Source: HLUCCA09 sp038745585 (GTDB taxonomy: Bacteria; Pseudomonadota; Alphaproteobacteria; Rhodobacterales; Rhodobacteraceae). Taken from it: a stretch of 64,000 nucleotides of DNA. Below are positions 8,011 to 16,491 of this stretch, piece after piece. Every line of letters starts with the position of its first letter. The stretch's first letter is position 1. The notes under the pieces are model-generated. The model was given only the letters and a program-made list of their open reading frames with translations. It was not told the DNA's origin and did not search any database. The stretch is taken from positions 1 through 64,000 of the forward strand of contig JBCDLH010000011.1 in the NCBI GenBank assembly GCA_038745585.1, in the 5' to 3' direction. The translations under genes were made by a program, and so were the position numbers.

Positions 8011-9165
8011 ATGTCCGCCATCCTCACGCTGAACGCCGGTTCCAGCTCGATCAAGTTTGGCGTCTACGCTACGGGCCCCGAGCCCGAACAGATCGCCCTT
8101 GGTCAGGTCGACGCGCTCGGGCGCGAGGCGACGCTAAAGCTCAAGGCGGGCAGCGACCGGAGCGAAGGCGCCATCGATGCACAGGACCATGCGCGCGGCG
8201 TCACCGCGATCCTTGATGCGCTACGGCCAGTCCTCGGTCCGCGCGAGGTCGCTGGGGTGGGGCATCGCATTGTCCACGGTGGGACCGAATTTGCCGCGCC
8301 CACGCGGCTGACACCGCCCGTCATCGCTGCGCTGCGCGAGATTGCGCCGCTGGCCCCGCTCCATCAGCCGCACAACCTGGCCGCCATCGAGGCCGCCGTC
8401 GAAGCCTTCCCGGGGGCGGTGCAGGTCGGCTGCTTTGATACCGCGTTCCACCGCGGGCAGCCGTTGCGGGCCGATAGGTTTGCGCTGCCGCGGCGCTACT
8501 ATGAGGCCGGTATTCGCCGCTACGGGTTTCACGGGCTCTCCTATCACTACATTGCCGGGCGTTTGGCCGAGGATTGGCCAGCGCTCCACGCGGGCCGCGT
8601 GATCGTTGCGCATCTGGGCAATGGGGCATCGATGTGTGCCCTGTCGGCCGGGCAATCGGTCGAGTCCACCATGGGCTTTACTGCGCTCGATGGCCTGCCC
8701 ATGGGCACGCGGACAGGTCAGATCGACCCCGGCGTGCTGCTTTATCTCTTGGACCAGGGCATGACGCCTGCGGAGCTGACGACGCTCCTCTACCAGGAGA
8801 GCGGCCTGCTGGGTCTTTCGGGCATCAGCCACGATATGCGCGCGCTCCTGGGCTCCGACGCGCTCGAAGCCGAAGAGGCACTCGACTATTACGTCCATCG
8901 GTTGCAGCGGGAGATTGGCGCGCTGACTGCTGCGCTCGGCGGCCTCGACGCGCTGGTCTTTACCGGGGGTGTCGGCGAGAACGCGGCCCCGATCCGCGCC
9001 CGTGTCCTCTCCGGCATGGCTTGGCTCGAGCTCTCGATCGACGCCGCGGCCAACGCCGCGAACGGGCCGAGGATCGACGCGGGCGGCGTGCCTGTCCTCG
9101 TCATCCCAACGGACGAGGAGCGCGTGATCGCGCGCGCCGTCGCTGCCGCCCTGCTTGGGGGTTAG
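8011..9165 (+). CDS. ackA: Acetate kinase
   Basis: 384 residues, the normal size for AckA, which interconverts acetate + ATP with acetyl phosphate + ADP. Family signatures are present: LNAGSSSIKFGVY at the N-terminus, RYGFHGLSYHYIAGRL (about 170-185), GNGASMCAL, MGTRTGQIDPG (about 230-240) and FTGGVGENAAPIR near the C-terminus. I start at ATG 8011 with GGAG 6 bases upstream; an in-frame TTG at 7999 lies upstream of that site. No phosphotransacetylase or phosphoketolase gene lies beside it, so its acetyl-phosphate partner is encoded elsewhere. About 580 bases without a convincing gene follow. Confidence 0.96.
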   Translation: MSAILTLNAGSSSIKFGVYATGPEPEQIALGQVDALGREATLKLKAGSDRSEGAIDAQDHARGVTAILDALRPVLGPREVAGVGHRIVHGGTEFAAPTRLTPPVIAALREIAPLAPLHQPHNLAAIEAAVEAFPGAVQVGCFDTAFHRGQPLRADRFALPRRYYEAGIRRYGFHGLSYHYIAGRLAEDWPALHAGRVIVAHLGNGASMCALSAGQSVESTMGFTALDGLPMGTRTGQIDPGVLLYLLDQGMTPAELTTLLYQESGLLGLSGISHDMRALLGSDALEAEEALDYYVHRLQREIGALTAALGGLDALVFTGGVGENAAPIRARVLSGMAWLELSIDAAANAANGPRIDAGGVPVLVIPTDEERVIARAVAAALLGG

Positions 9166-9745
9166 GCGGCTCGGTAAAGCGAACAAAGGTTGGGCGGGGC
9201 GGCCAGGGCGGAGCGGGAGATCTGGCCAAACCCCGTGCAGTGCTCTCCCGGGGCCTCACCCCGCCGTATACCCGCGTGGGATCACCTGCGCGGGCGGCGC
9301 CGGTCGGACCAGGCGTTCGGCGGGAGGAGGAGGAAAAGCCGAACCGGATGACGAGGCGCCCTGCAGGAGCAGTGTCGCGTGGACAGATCGTCCGCTGGCA
9401 AGCGTACTCTGGCACCGTGGAGATGAGACCTCCGCGATGCCGCGGGATTGGGCGAAAAAGCACTCAGACGACGAATTCTGCGGCGATGAACGAGGGAGTG
9501 CTGGAAAATCCGACGCGGCCTACAGCGCTCTTTGTGCGACGCAGGCGCAGGCGCAGGCGCAGGCGCAGGGGCAGACGCGCGCCGGGACCGCGCGCCGCCT
9601 GTGGAGACGGAGCCCTTTGGTCCCCAGCCTTCAAGCCTCACTTCAGGCCCTCACCGCCCTTGCGCTCTTGGCATAAGGCCGTGCTCGCACCCTGCGTAAG
9701 GTTGGCCTGCGCTGGCCCCCGTATGTGCGATACCGCCCTGGGCGG
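9166..9745. other. 580-base gap without a convincing gene; contains a GCAGGC microsatellite
   Basis: Open frames exist here but none has a credible start, domain or codon pattern. The one structured element is a hexamer run, GCAGGC x4 plus variants, at 9541-9576, which reads as Gln-Ala repeats in one frame. The gap lies between ackA (plus) and the convergent SH3-like gene (minus). A decayed gene is possible. Confidence 0.5.
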
Positions 9746-10408
9746 CTATTCGCGGATTTCGTCGACGCCGACGCCCCAAAGCGCGGCTTTCTCCACCCAG
9801 CCGCGCTGTCCCCCGGCCGAAATCCGGCACCAATCGAGCCGGCAAGCGCCCAGCCGAGCAACGACGCCCGCCTCGGCATGGGCCAGGATGCGCGCGTCGC
9901 CGCGCGGCTGCTGGCGCAACGACACCATGTCTTGCTCGACAAGCACCGTCCGTACGCCCGAGAGCAGCGCATAATGGACCCAGCCGCCAGCCCCGTCCCG
10001 GTCACGGACCCGGCGCCAATGGCCAAACTCGGCGGTGACCTCCAGCGGCATCGCCCGGCGCGTGTAGACCCAATCGATCCGGTGGGCGAGAGAGGGGCCG
10101 CGGCGCGCATTGCCCTCGTCGCTCTTGAGCGAGACGAAGCGGGGCAGAGGCAGGTTGGTGACGGGCCCGCGTCCCTGCCGGCCCGCACTCGGGCGGGGCG
10201 GCGGGGCGGAAACGGCCGCGCTCGCGGTTGCGGCCGCGCTTTCGACGCCGGTCACCGTCTCGCTGCCGGCCCGCGTCCCCCAGCTCAGAGCCGCCAAAAG
10301 CGCCACCGCCCACAGGCCGCGTGACGCTGGGCCGGCCGGATGCTCAGGCGGGACGGCGCGCCGCGCGCTGCCGGTGGAGATCGTCATGGATGCTGCTCGT
10401 TTGGCCAT
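9746..10408 (-). CDS. Secreted/anchored SH3-like (SH3b) domain protein
   Basis: About 220 residues. An N-terminal hydrophobic segment (GLWAVALLAALSWGTRA) follows a basic Arg-containing region and looks like a signal peptide or anchor. An Ala/Pro-rich linker comes next. The C-terminal ~150 residues contain two SH3b-like units: LPRFVSLKSDEGNARRGP...HWRRVRDRDGAGGWVHYALL, and TVLVEQDMVSLRQQP...WCRISAGGQRGWVE. W-x-x-V-x-D-x-x-G-x-G-G-W-V is typical of bacterial SH3 proteins of the periplasm. The start is uncertain: ATG 10408, ATG 10387 and TTG 10450 are all in frame and none has a strong ribosome site. It is divergent from the adjacent 2-hydroxyacid dehydrogenase gene. Confidence 0.8.
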   Translation of the reverse strand: MAKRAASMTISTGSARRAVPPEHPAGPASRGLWAVALLAALSWGTRAGSETVTGVESAAATASAAVSAPPPRPSAGRQGRGPVTNLPLPRFVSLKSDEGNARRGPSLAHRIDWVYTRRAMPLEVTAEFGHWRRVRDRDGAGGWVHYALLSGVRTVLVEQDMVSLRQQPRGDARILAHAEAGVVARLGACRLDWCRISAGGQRGWVEKAALWGVGVDEIRE

Positions 10409-10495
10409 TGCATGCTGCCGGCGCTTGTTCACCGCCCGGCTTAGCGCCAATGTGACAGCCAGAGGCAGGACGGGAAAGATTGAGGGAGGATGCCC

Positions 10496-11482
10496 ATGTC
10501 ATCTCAGCGGCTGAGTGTTGTCGTGACGCGACGCTTGCCGGAGAGCGTCGAGACGCGGCTTTCGGAGCTTTTCGATGTGGAGCTCCGCGAGGAAGACGCA
10601 CCGATGGGCCGCGAAGCGCTGGTCGATGCGATGACCCGAGCCGATGTCCTCGTGCCGACAATCACCGACAAGATCGACGCCGGGATGCTCGGCCAGGCGG
10701 GCGAGCGGCTCAAGCTCATCGCGAATTACGGGGCGGGCGTCGACAATGTCGATGTGGCGACGGCGCGGCAGCGCGGCATCCTCGTCTCGAACACGCCCGG
10801 GTCGACCACCGACGACACCGCCGACATGACGATGGCGCTCATCCTCTCGGTGACGCGCAAAATCCCCGAAGGGCTCGCTGCGATGCAATCGGGCGCGTGG
10901 GACGGTTGGGCGCCCACCGCCTTTCTTGGCGGGCGGATCACCGGGCGGCGGCTGGGCATTCTTGGCATGGGGCGGATCGGGCAGGCCGTAGCGCGCCGGG
11001 CGGGTGCGTTCGGGATGCAGGTCCACTACCACAACAGGCGGCGCTTGCGGGCCGAGACGGAGGAGGAGCTGCAGGCGACCTATTGGGAGAGCCTGGACCA
11101 GATGGTCGCGCGGATGGACGTGATCTCGGTCAATTGCCCGCACACGCCCTCGACCTTTCACCTCATGAACGCGCGGCGTCTCAAGCTGATGAAGCCGCAG
11201 GCGGTGCTGGTCAACACCTCGCGCGGCGAGGTTGTCGACGAGAACGCGCTGACGCGCATGCTGCGCGCGGGCGAGATCGCGGGGGCGGGGCTCGACGTTT
11301 ACGAAAACGGAACCGATGTGAACCCTCGGTTAAGGGAACTCCCGAATGTCGTGCTGCTCCCGCATATGGGCTCGGCGACCCAGGAAGGGCGCGTGGAAAT
11401 GGGCGAAAAGGTGATCATCAACGTCAAGACCTTCGCCGATGGACACCGTCCGCCCGACCTCGTGGTGCCCGCGATGCTCTGA
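10496..11482 (+). CDS. D-isomer-specific 2-hydroxyacid dehydrogenase (glyoxylate/hydroxypyruvate reductase type)
   Basis: 328 residues. Features include the substrate-domain motif LIANYGAGVDNVDV, the nucleotide-binding LGILGMGRIGQAVARR (about 155-170), NCPHTPSTFHLMNARRL, the catalytic Arg in NTSRGEVVDE, the Glu in the AGAGLDVYENG region, and His in LLPHMGSAT. The overall pattern matches D-glycerate dehydrogenase/glyoxylate reductase; the exact substrate is inference. I choose ATG 10496 because GGAGG (10485-10489) is well placed for it and abuts the alternative ATG 10490. A perfect 20-base palindrome begins immediately after the stop codon. Confidence 0.92.
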   Translation: MSSQRLSVVVTRRLPESVETRLSELFDVELREEDAPMGREALVDAMTRADVLVPTITDKIDAGMLGQAGERLKLIANYGAGVDNVDVATARQRGILVSNTPGSTTDDTADMTMALILSVTRKIPEGLAAMQSGAWDGWAPTAFLGGRITGRRLGILGMGRIGQAVARRAGAFGMQVHYHNRRRLRAETEEELQATYWESLDQMVARMDVISVNCPHTPSTFHLMNARRLKLMKPQAVLVNTSRGEVVDENALTRMLRAGEIAGAGLDVYENGTDVNPRLRELPNVVLLPHMGSATQEGRVEMGEKVIINVKTFADGHRPPDLVVPAML

Positions 11483-11502
11483 ACCTTCCCCGCGGGGAAG
11501 GT
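11483..11502 (+). terminator. Perfect palindrome directly after the dehydrogenase stop
   Basis: A perfect 20-base inverted repeat (CCTTCCCC / GGGGAAGG core) starts at the first base after TGA 11480-11482. No T-run follows, so it may stabilise the mRNA end or assist Rho-dependent termination rather than be a classical terminator. Confidence 0.45.
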
Positions 11503-11525
11503 GCGCGTTGAAGCAACAAGACGAT

Positions 11526-11561
11526 TAAGTGCACTGCTGCATGTAAGTGCACTGCTGCATG
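11526..11561. repeat. Tandem 18-base duplication
   Basis: TAAGTGCACTGCTGCATG occurs twice with no spacer (11526-11543 and 11544-11561). Each unit contains TGCA-CTGC-TGCA. It lies in the 320-base gap between the dehydrogenase and htpX, just ahead of repeat family A copy 2. Confidence 0.8.
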
Positions 11562-11587
11562 CTTGAGCCGCGGCTCATTTGATCGAA

Positions 11588-11767
11588 GCGCAAGCCGTGC
11601 CAGCGCCGTCCCGTGGGTTGGCGCTGCAACGCCTGAGCTGAAGCGCTTTATCCCGGCCAAGTCCCTCCCCGCCCTGAGCTCAGCGGTAACGGCAACAAAG
11701 CGCCATCCCGCCCGGACGGGACGGCGCTGGCACGGCGGCCTTCGGCCTTGATTCCGTGCCGAGGTGC
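11588..11767 (+). repeat. Dispersed intergenic repeat family A, copy 2
   Basis: This copy lacks the internal tandem expansion seen in copy 1 (3199-3464, opposite strand). The conserved blocks, in order, are GCGCAAGCCG, GGCCAAGTCCCTCCCCGCCC, ACAAAGCGCC, CTGGCACGGCGGCCTTCGGC and TCCGTGCCGAGGTGC. Together with the 18-base duplication and the palindrome at 11483 it fills the gap 11483-11802, where I find no gene. Confidence 0.65.
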
Positions 11768-11802
11768 TTCGTGCAACAAACGGCAAAACGCTGGAGCCCA
11801 AC

Positions 11803-12723
11803 CTAGCCCCAGGGGGTCCCAGACCCTTTCCGCGTCCGTGGGATCGAGGAGCGGCGAGGCTGAACGTTGCGCAATTGCCCGCCGCCAATCCCGCCATCCG
11901 CCAATTTCTTTAATGCGCGGATCCGCTTCTCGGTGGCCGGATGGGTCGAAAAGAGCTTGTCGTGGGCATGGGCGTGCAAAGGGTTAACGATGAACATATG
12001 CGCCGTCCCTGGGTTGCGTTCAGCGGAATGGAGGTCGATCCGCGCGGCGAGGCCCGAGATCTTGGCAAGCGCGGAGGCGAGCCAGAGCGGCTGGCCGCAG
12101 ATCTCGGCGCCGACCTTGTCGGCCTCGTATTCGCGGGTGCGCGAGATCGCCATCTGCACGAGACCGGCAGCGAGCGGCGCCAGGATCAGCGTCGCGATCA
12201 CAGCGATAAAGCTCATCCCGTTGTCGCGTCCTCGGAAGAGAAAGCCGAAATTGGCGAGCATGGTGATCGCGCCGGCCAGCGTCGCCGCAACCGTCATGAT
12301 CAGTGTGTCACGGTTTTTGATATGGGCAAGCTCATGGGCCATGACCCCGGCGACCTCTTCGCGGCTGAGCGTGCGCAGCAAGCCCGTCGTGGCCGCGACG
12401 GCGGCATTCTCGGGGTTGCGGCCGGTGGCAAACGCGTTGGGCTGCGCCTCGTCGATGATGTAGACTTTGGGGATCGGCATGCCCGCGCGCCTTGCCATGT
12501 CCTCAACATCGCCCACGAGCTCTGGCGCCGAGGCGCGCGTCACAAAACGCGCATTGTGAGCGCGCAACACCGCCTCGTCCGATCCCCAAAACGCGTAAAG
12601 GTTCACGCCTGCGGCAATCACCAGTGCGATCAGCATGCCCACCTCGCCGCCGAGGGCAAAGCCCGCGATGCCGAAGAGCGCGGTCATCAGGCCAAGAAGC
12701 ATCGCAGTGCGGATGAGGGACAT
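11803..12723 (-). CDS. htpX: HtpX-type membrane zinc metalloprotease
   Basis: 306 residues from ATG 12723, with a good GGAGG upstream; the longer open frame to 12960 is upstream noise. Two N-terminal membrane segments (MSLIRTAMLLGLMTALFGIAG and GEVGMLIALVIAAGVNLYAF) are followed by MPIPKVYIIDEAQPNAFATG and the zinc motif MAHELAHIKNRD (HExxH; about 130-141). Two more membrane stretches follow, then the third-ligand region SRTREYEADKVGAEICG and the STHPATEKRI element. HtpX is an M48-family quality-control protease of the inner membrane. The length and motif order are complete. Confidence 0.95.
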   Translation of the reverse strand: MSLIRTAMLLGLMTALFGIAGFALGGEVGMLIALVIAAGVNLYAFWGSDEAVLRAHNARFVTRASAPELVGDVEDMARRAGMPIPKVYIIDEAQPNAFATGRNPENAAVAATTGLLRTLSREEVAGVMAHELAHIKNRDTLIMTVAATLAGAITMLANFGFLFRGRDNGMSFIAVIATLILAPLAAGLVQMAISRTREYEADKVGAEICGQPLWLASALAKISGLAARIDLHSAERNPGTAHMFIVNPLHAHAHDKLFSTHPATEKRIRALKKLADGGIGGGQLRNVQPRRSSIPRTRKGSGTPWG

Positions 12724-12783
12724 GGGAGCCTCCGAACGGGGTGCGAGGCCGATATGGGGGCGTCTCAGGCCGAGCCAAGGGGT

Positions 12784-12862
12784 GGGGGCGCTGCCCCCGT
12801 CGCGCGTGCCGCGCGTCTCCCCCGGGCCCGGAGACGATGTCTTCTCATCTGGATATTTACGA
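12784..12862. repeat. GC-rich palindromic intergenic element (family B-like)
   Basis: GGGGGCGCTGCCCCC (12784-12798) forms a hairpin. A GC-rich stretch and an AT-rich box (ggatattta, near 12851-12859) follow. The same layout (G-run palindrome next to an ATATTT box) recurs at about 19969, 23662, 58240 and 63351. I see no gene in 12724-13161; this element and the tandem repeat at 12961 account for most of its structure. Confidence 0.5.
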
Positions 12863-12960
12863 GCTCCCGCCCGCACCCATCCTGACACGTCACAGACGGA
12901 CTGGATACTTCTAGCCCAAAGAAGGGGCGGGGGGCGCACCTGTGCTGCATCGGTGCTCAA

Positions 12961-13029
12961 CCGGGGGCGCTTTACGGCCGCACGGGGGCGTTAGGGCTGA
13001 ACAGGGGTGCATTACGGCTGCACCGGGGG
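12961..13029. repeat. Imperfect ~21-base tandem repeat, three units
   Basis: Units at about 12961-12982, 12983-13003 and 13004-13023 share the pattern C-GGGG-GC-TTA-GGC-G-A-CA. They lie upstream of the GcvT-fused dehydrogenase gene, about 130 bases before its start. Confidence 0.5.
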
Positions 13030-13161
13030 ACGGCGGCGGCGCTCCTGCTAGGGTCAGGCGAAGGTCGGGGGTCGTTTTTTGCGGGTCTTGCGTCTTTTCC
13101 ACGCGTGGTCTGGCCTGGGAGCGGCGATAGGCTCAGCGCGAGTAAAGCGGGAGGTCGGCCC

Positions 13162-15684
13162 ATGAAAACCCATGTGAAGGCTTTGGTCGTCGGCGGCGGC
13201 GCGGTGGGCACGGGGATCGCCTATCATCTGGGCCGCGCCGGCTGGGACGTGCTGCTTTTGGAGCGCGACGAGCTGACCTCTGGCTCGACCTGGCATGCCG
13301 CGGGGCTCTTGCCACTCTTCAACATGTCCTATGCGACCTCGCATATCCACGATTACTCGGTGCGGTTCTACAAGGGGCTCGAAGCAGAAACGGGCCTTAA
13401 CCCCGGGTTCAGCGTCGTCGGCAACCTGCGCATGGCGCAGACCCAGGACCGCATGGACGAGTATATGCTCTATGCTTCGACCGCCGAGACGGTCGGCATC
13501 CCCTATGAATGGCTGACGCCCAAGGACATCAAGGATCGCTATCCGCTGGTGCGGACCGAAGACCTCGTGGGCGCGATTTACCACCCCACCGATGGCTACA
13601 TTAACCCCGCCGACGTGACCCAGGCGATGGCCAAGGGCGCGCGCCAGCAGGGCGTGGCCATCGAGCGGAAATGGCAGGTCGACGCCTATGACTGGACTGG
13701 CTCGGAATGGCGCGTGACTGTCACGAAGATGGCCGACAAGGGCGGTAACCTCGTGCCGACGGGAGAGCAGACCGTGATCACCGCCGAGCATGTTGTGACC
13801 GCGACGGGCAACCATGCCCAGCGGACAGCGCGGCTTCTGGGGATCAAGATCCCGGCAATTCCGGTCGAGCATCAGTATATCGTGACCGAGCCCGATCCGG
13901 CGCTCGTCGCGTGGCGCGCGGATAACGGCGAGCACCCCGTGCTGCGCGATGCCGATGCCAAATGGTATGTCCGCGAAGAGCGCGGCGGCTGGATCCTGGG
14001 ACCATACGAGCAGGGCGCGCCGGCGCGCTTTCTCCATGACGTGCCGCAGAGCTTTCGCGCGGATCTCTTTCCCCTCGATCTGGAGCGGATCGAGGCGGAA
14101 TATATGAGCATGATCCATCGCATCCCCTCCTCCGAGCAGGCGGGGCTGAAGGACGACTATAACGGGCCGATTTGCTATACGCCCGATGGCAATCCGCTTG
14201 TCGGCCCCGCGCCGGGCCTGCGCAATATGTGGCTTGCGGAAGGCTTTTCGTTCGGGATCACGGCGGCGGGCGGCACGGGTTACTATCTCGCGCAGATGAT
14301 GGTCGAGGGGGAGGCCGAGATCGATATGGCGAGCCTCGATCCCAAACGCTACGGGCCGTGGATGACGACCGAGTACGCCGCGCGCAAGAACGAGGAATGC
14401 TACTCCCACGTCTTTGTCCTGCATCACCCGGACGAGGAACGCGAAGCATGCCGTCCCTTGCGCACGGCTCCGGTCTATGACCGGCAGAAGGCGCTCGGCG
14501 CACAATTTGGGCAGGTCAATGGCTGGGAACGGCCGAATTACTATGGACCACGGGATGCGCCCGAGCGCTTTGACCATGACGCACGGAGCTTTCGCCGCGG
14601 CGGCTGGTGGGATTATGCCCGGGCGGAGGCGGAGGCGGTCCGGCAGACGGCCGGGCTGATCGACGCCACGGCCTTTGCTAAGCACCGGATCAGCGGGCCG
14701 GGGGCAACGGCGTTTCTCAACTGGTTCACGTGCAACAAACTGCCGAAGGTGGGCCGCATAAACCTGACCTATGCCCTCACCGAAGCTGGGACGACGCGCA
14801 CCGAATACACGATCGTGCGCCTGGGCCCCGACACCTATTACCTGATCTCCGCCGGCGCTTGGCAGGCCTACGACAGCGATTACCTGCACCAGGCGATTGA
14901 GGAGAAGATCCCCGAACTCGGCTGGATCTCGTGCCAGGATGTGACCACGCAATGGGGCGTCTTTGCGCTCGCCGGGCCCAACAGCCGCAACATCCTGCAG
15001 GAGTTGATTGTCGACGCAGAGCCTTCGACGGCGCTCTCGAACAAGCGCTTCCCGTGGCTGTCGATGCGCGAGATCGAGCTTAAGATGTGCCCGGTCACGG
15101 CCGTGCGGGTGGCCTATACGGGCGAGCTCGGCTGGGAGCTGCACCATCCGATCGAGATGCAGACCTATCTCTGGGACCGGCTCGTGGACGCAGGCGCGGA
15201 CCATGGCCTGAAGCTCGTCGGCGCGCGGGCGCAGAACTGGCTTCGGCAAGAAAAGAGCTATCGCGCTTTCGGAACGGAGTTGGGCCGCGATGCGACACCG
15301 CTGGAGGCGGGGCTCGACCGGTTCGTCGACCTGTCCAAGGCGTTCCGCGGGAAGGACGCAATGGTCGAGACCGGCATACGCTTTAGCTGCGTGACGTGCC
15401 TTTTTGACGGGCCGCCGGACGCCGATCCGTGGGGGCGCGAGGCGCTTTACGCGGGCGAAGCGAAAGTTGGGCGGCTCACATCGGGTGGCTACTCGGTGGC
15501 CTTCGGAAGGTCCATCGGGATGGGCTATGTTGCGCCTGATCAGGCCGCGCCCGGCACCAAGCTGAAGGTCAAGATGCAAAACCGGCTCTGGGATGTCACC
15601 GTGACCGAAGACAGCCCCTATGATCCGCAGAACCTGCGGCTCCGCGCGGATATCCCCGACGTTTCAGCGCAAGCGGCCGAGTAG
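13162..15684 (+). CDS. FAD-dependent dimethylglycine/sarcosine dehydrogenase-like protein with GcvT domain
   Basis: 840 residues in the layout of dimethylglycine and sarcosine dehydrogenases. The N-terminal FAD-oxidoreductase domain runs from LVVGGGAVGTGIAYHLGRAG (about 8-27) and includes SGSTWHAAGLLP, whose His carries covalent flavin in DMGDH/SARDH. A linker follows, then a GcvT-like folate domain (about 470-730; e.g. VAYTGELGWELHHP) and a GcvT C-terminal barrel (GGYSVAFGRSIGMGYV). Such enzymes demethylate N-methylglycines and pass formaldehyde to tetrahydrofolate. The exact substrate cannot be fixed from sequence. GGGAGG lies 7 bases before ATG 13162. No glycine-betaine genes are adjacent. 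The long antisense open frame across this gene is a codon-bias shadow. Confidence 0.9.
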   Translation: MKTHVKALVVGGGAVGTGIAYHLGRAGWDVLLLERDELTSGSTWHAAGLLPLFNMSYATSHIHDYSVRFYKGLEAETGLNPGFSVVGNLRMAQTQDRMDEYMLYASTAETVGIPYEWLTPKDIKDRYPLVRTEDLVGAIYHPTDGYINPADVTQAMAKGARQQGVAIERKWQVDAYDWTGSEWRVTVTKMADKGGNLVPTGEQTVITAEHVVTATGNHAQRTARLLGIKIPAIPVEHQYIVTEPDPALVAWRADNGEHPVLRDADAKWYVREERGGWILGPYEQGAPARFLHDVPQSFRADLFPLDLERIEAEYMSMIHRIPSSEQAGLKDDYNGPICYTPDGNPLVGPAPGLRNMWLAEGFSFGITAAGGTGYYLAQMMVEGEAEIDMASLDPKRYGPWMTTEYAARKNEECYSHVFVLHHPDEEREACRPLRTAPVYDRQKALGAQFGQVNGWERPNYYGPRDAPERFDHDARSFRRGGWWDYARAEAEAVRQTAGLIDATAFAKHRISGPGATAFLNWFTCNKLPKVGRINLTYALTEAGTTRTEYTIVRLGPDTYYLISAGAWQAYDSDYLHQAIEEKIPELGWISCQDVTTQWGVFALAGPNSRNILQELIVDAEPSTALSNKRFPWLSMREIELKMCPVTAVRVAYTGELGWELHHPIEMQTYLWDRLVDAGADHGLKLVGARAQNWLRQEKSYRAFGTELGRDATPLEAGLDRFVDLSKAFRGKDAMVETGIRFSCVTCLFDGPPDADPWGREALYAGEAKVGRLTSGGYSVAFGRSIGMGYVAPDQAAPGTKLKVKMQNRLWDVTVTEDSPYDPQNLRLRADIPDVSAQAAE

Positions 15685-15765
15685 GGCGGCGCGGCGCGCT
15701 CCAGGCGGCGGACCCTTGACCCTGTCGAACCTCCTTCGATATCCGAGCTATGGGTTGTCGAAAGG

Positions 15766-16290
15766 GTGATTTTGCGCACTTTGGGACTTGCCGCCCTGAT
15801 CTCGCTCGCCGCTGCGGTGCTCATCGGCGCGGGCTGGCTCGCCCTGCGCCCGGAGCCAGGGGGCGGCGGCGTTGCTGTGCTGGGCGATGAGGCCCCGGCG
15901 CTCCACGCTGCGATGGGCACCGAGCAGGCGCTCCCGCTCCACACCGCCGCGGTGACGGTCGTTTCCGTTCAGGGCTGGGAGCGGCTGCGCTACATCCCGG
16001 ACATGGCCGATCTCTGCGGGCTCGATTGCTACGGGACCGGCGGATTGGTCCGCGTCGTGCCGCTCTCGCCGCGCGGCAGCCGCAAGATCGTTTTTGTCAA
16101 TCTCGAAGCATGGCCCGGCACAACGGGGCTGACCCGCGCCACCGAGGAAAAGGATTTTGCCTGCCTGGCCGCAGCGCTCCGCGCGGAGTTTGCCGCACTG
16201 ACGGCGGCGTCCCTGCCCGAGTGCACCGGCGATGTGCCGATCGAGCGTGGGACGCGGTGGGTTCTTCCCGCGGGGCTTGGCGCCCTCTGA
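15766..16290 (+). CDS. Small exported/anchored hypothetical protein
   Basis: About 174 residues beginning at GTG 15766 or TTG 15772; AAAGGG lies just upstream and favours the TTG. The first ~28 residues (LRTLGLAALISLAAAVLIGAGWLAL) form a signal anchor. The rest is presumably periplasmic and has four Cys (DLCGLDC, DFACLAA, LPECTGD). No known domain is recognised. A possible promoter, TTGACC (15716-15721) with ATATCC 17 bases downstream, lies ahead of it, and a clear terminator follows, so it seems to be its own transcription unit. Confidence 0.65.
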   Translation: MILRTLGLAALISLAAAVLIGAGWLALRPEPGGGGVAVLGDEAPALHAAMGTEQALPLHTAAVTVVSVQGWERLRYIPDMADLCGLDCYGTGGLVRVVPLSPRGSRKIVFVNLEAWPGTTGLTRATEEKDFACLAAALRAEFAALTAASLPECTGDVPIERGTRWVLPAGLGAL

Positions 16291-16444
16291 CGGGGCCTCG
16301 CTGTCCTGCGTGTCAAAGCCTGCGGGGATGTGCGAAGCGAGAAGGGCCGCGAATGCCTGAGCGCCGGCTCGGCCGGTGATTGGCGCGACGTTCACTGCTC
16401 CGAAAGACGGCCGGGCGGGGGCACGCAGCCACCACTCGAAATGC

Positions 16445-16473
16445 GGGCCCACCCGGTCGCGTGGGCCCTTTCT
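16445..16473 (+). terminator. Intrinsic terminator
   Basis: GGGCCCAC (16445-16452) and GTGGGCCC (16461-16468) form a perfect stem around an 8-base loop, followed by TTTCT. It lies between convergent genes and reads as a terminator for the plus-strand exported-protein gene. Confidence 0.7.
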
Positions 16474-16491
16474 CTACGCCGCATTGCGGGC

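Noticed and set aside
9155..9676. Plus-strand open frame with Gln-Ala repeats after ackA
   Set aside because: It overlaps the ackA end, has no ribosome site or domain, and its repetitive part is a DNA hexamer run.
13054..15579. An 841-codon open frame antisense to the GcvT-fused dehydrogenase gene
   Set aside because: High GC and third-position bias keep antisense frames open. The protein has no recognisable domain, and the plus strand encodes a well-conserved enzyme across the same bases.
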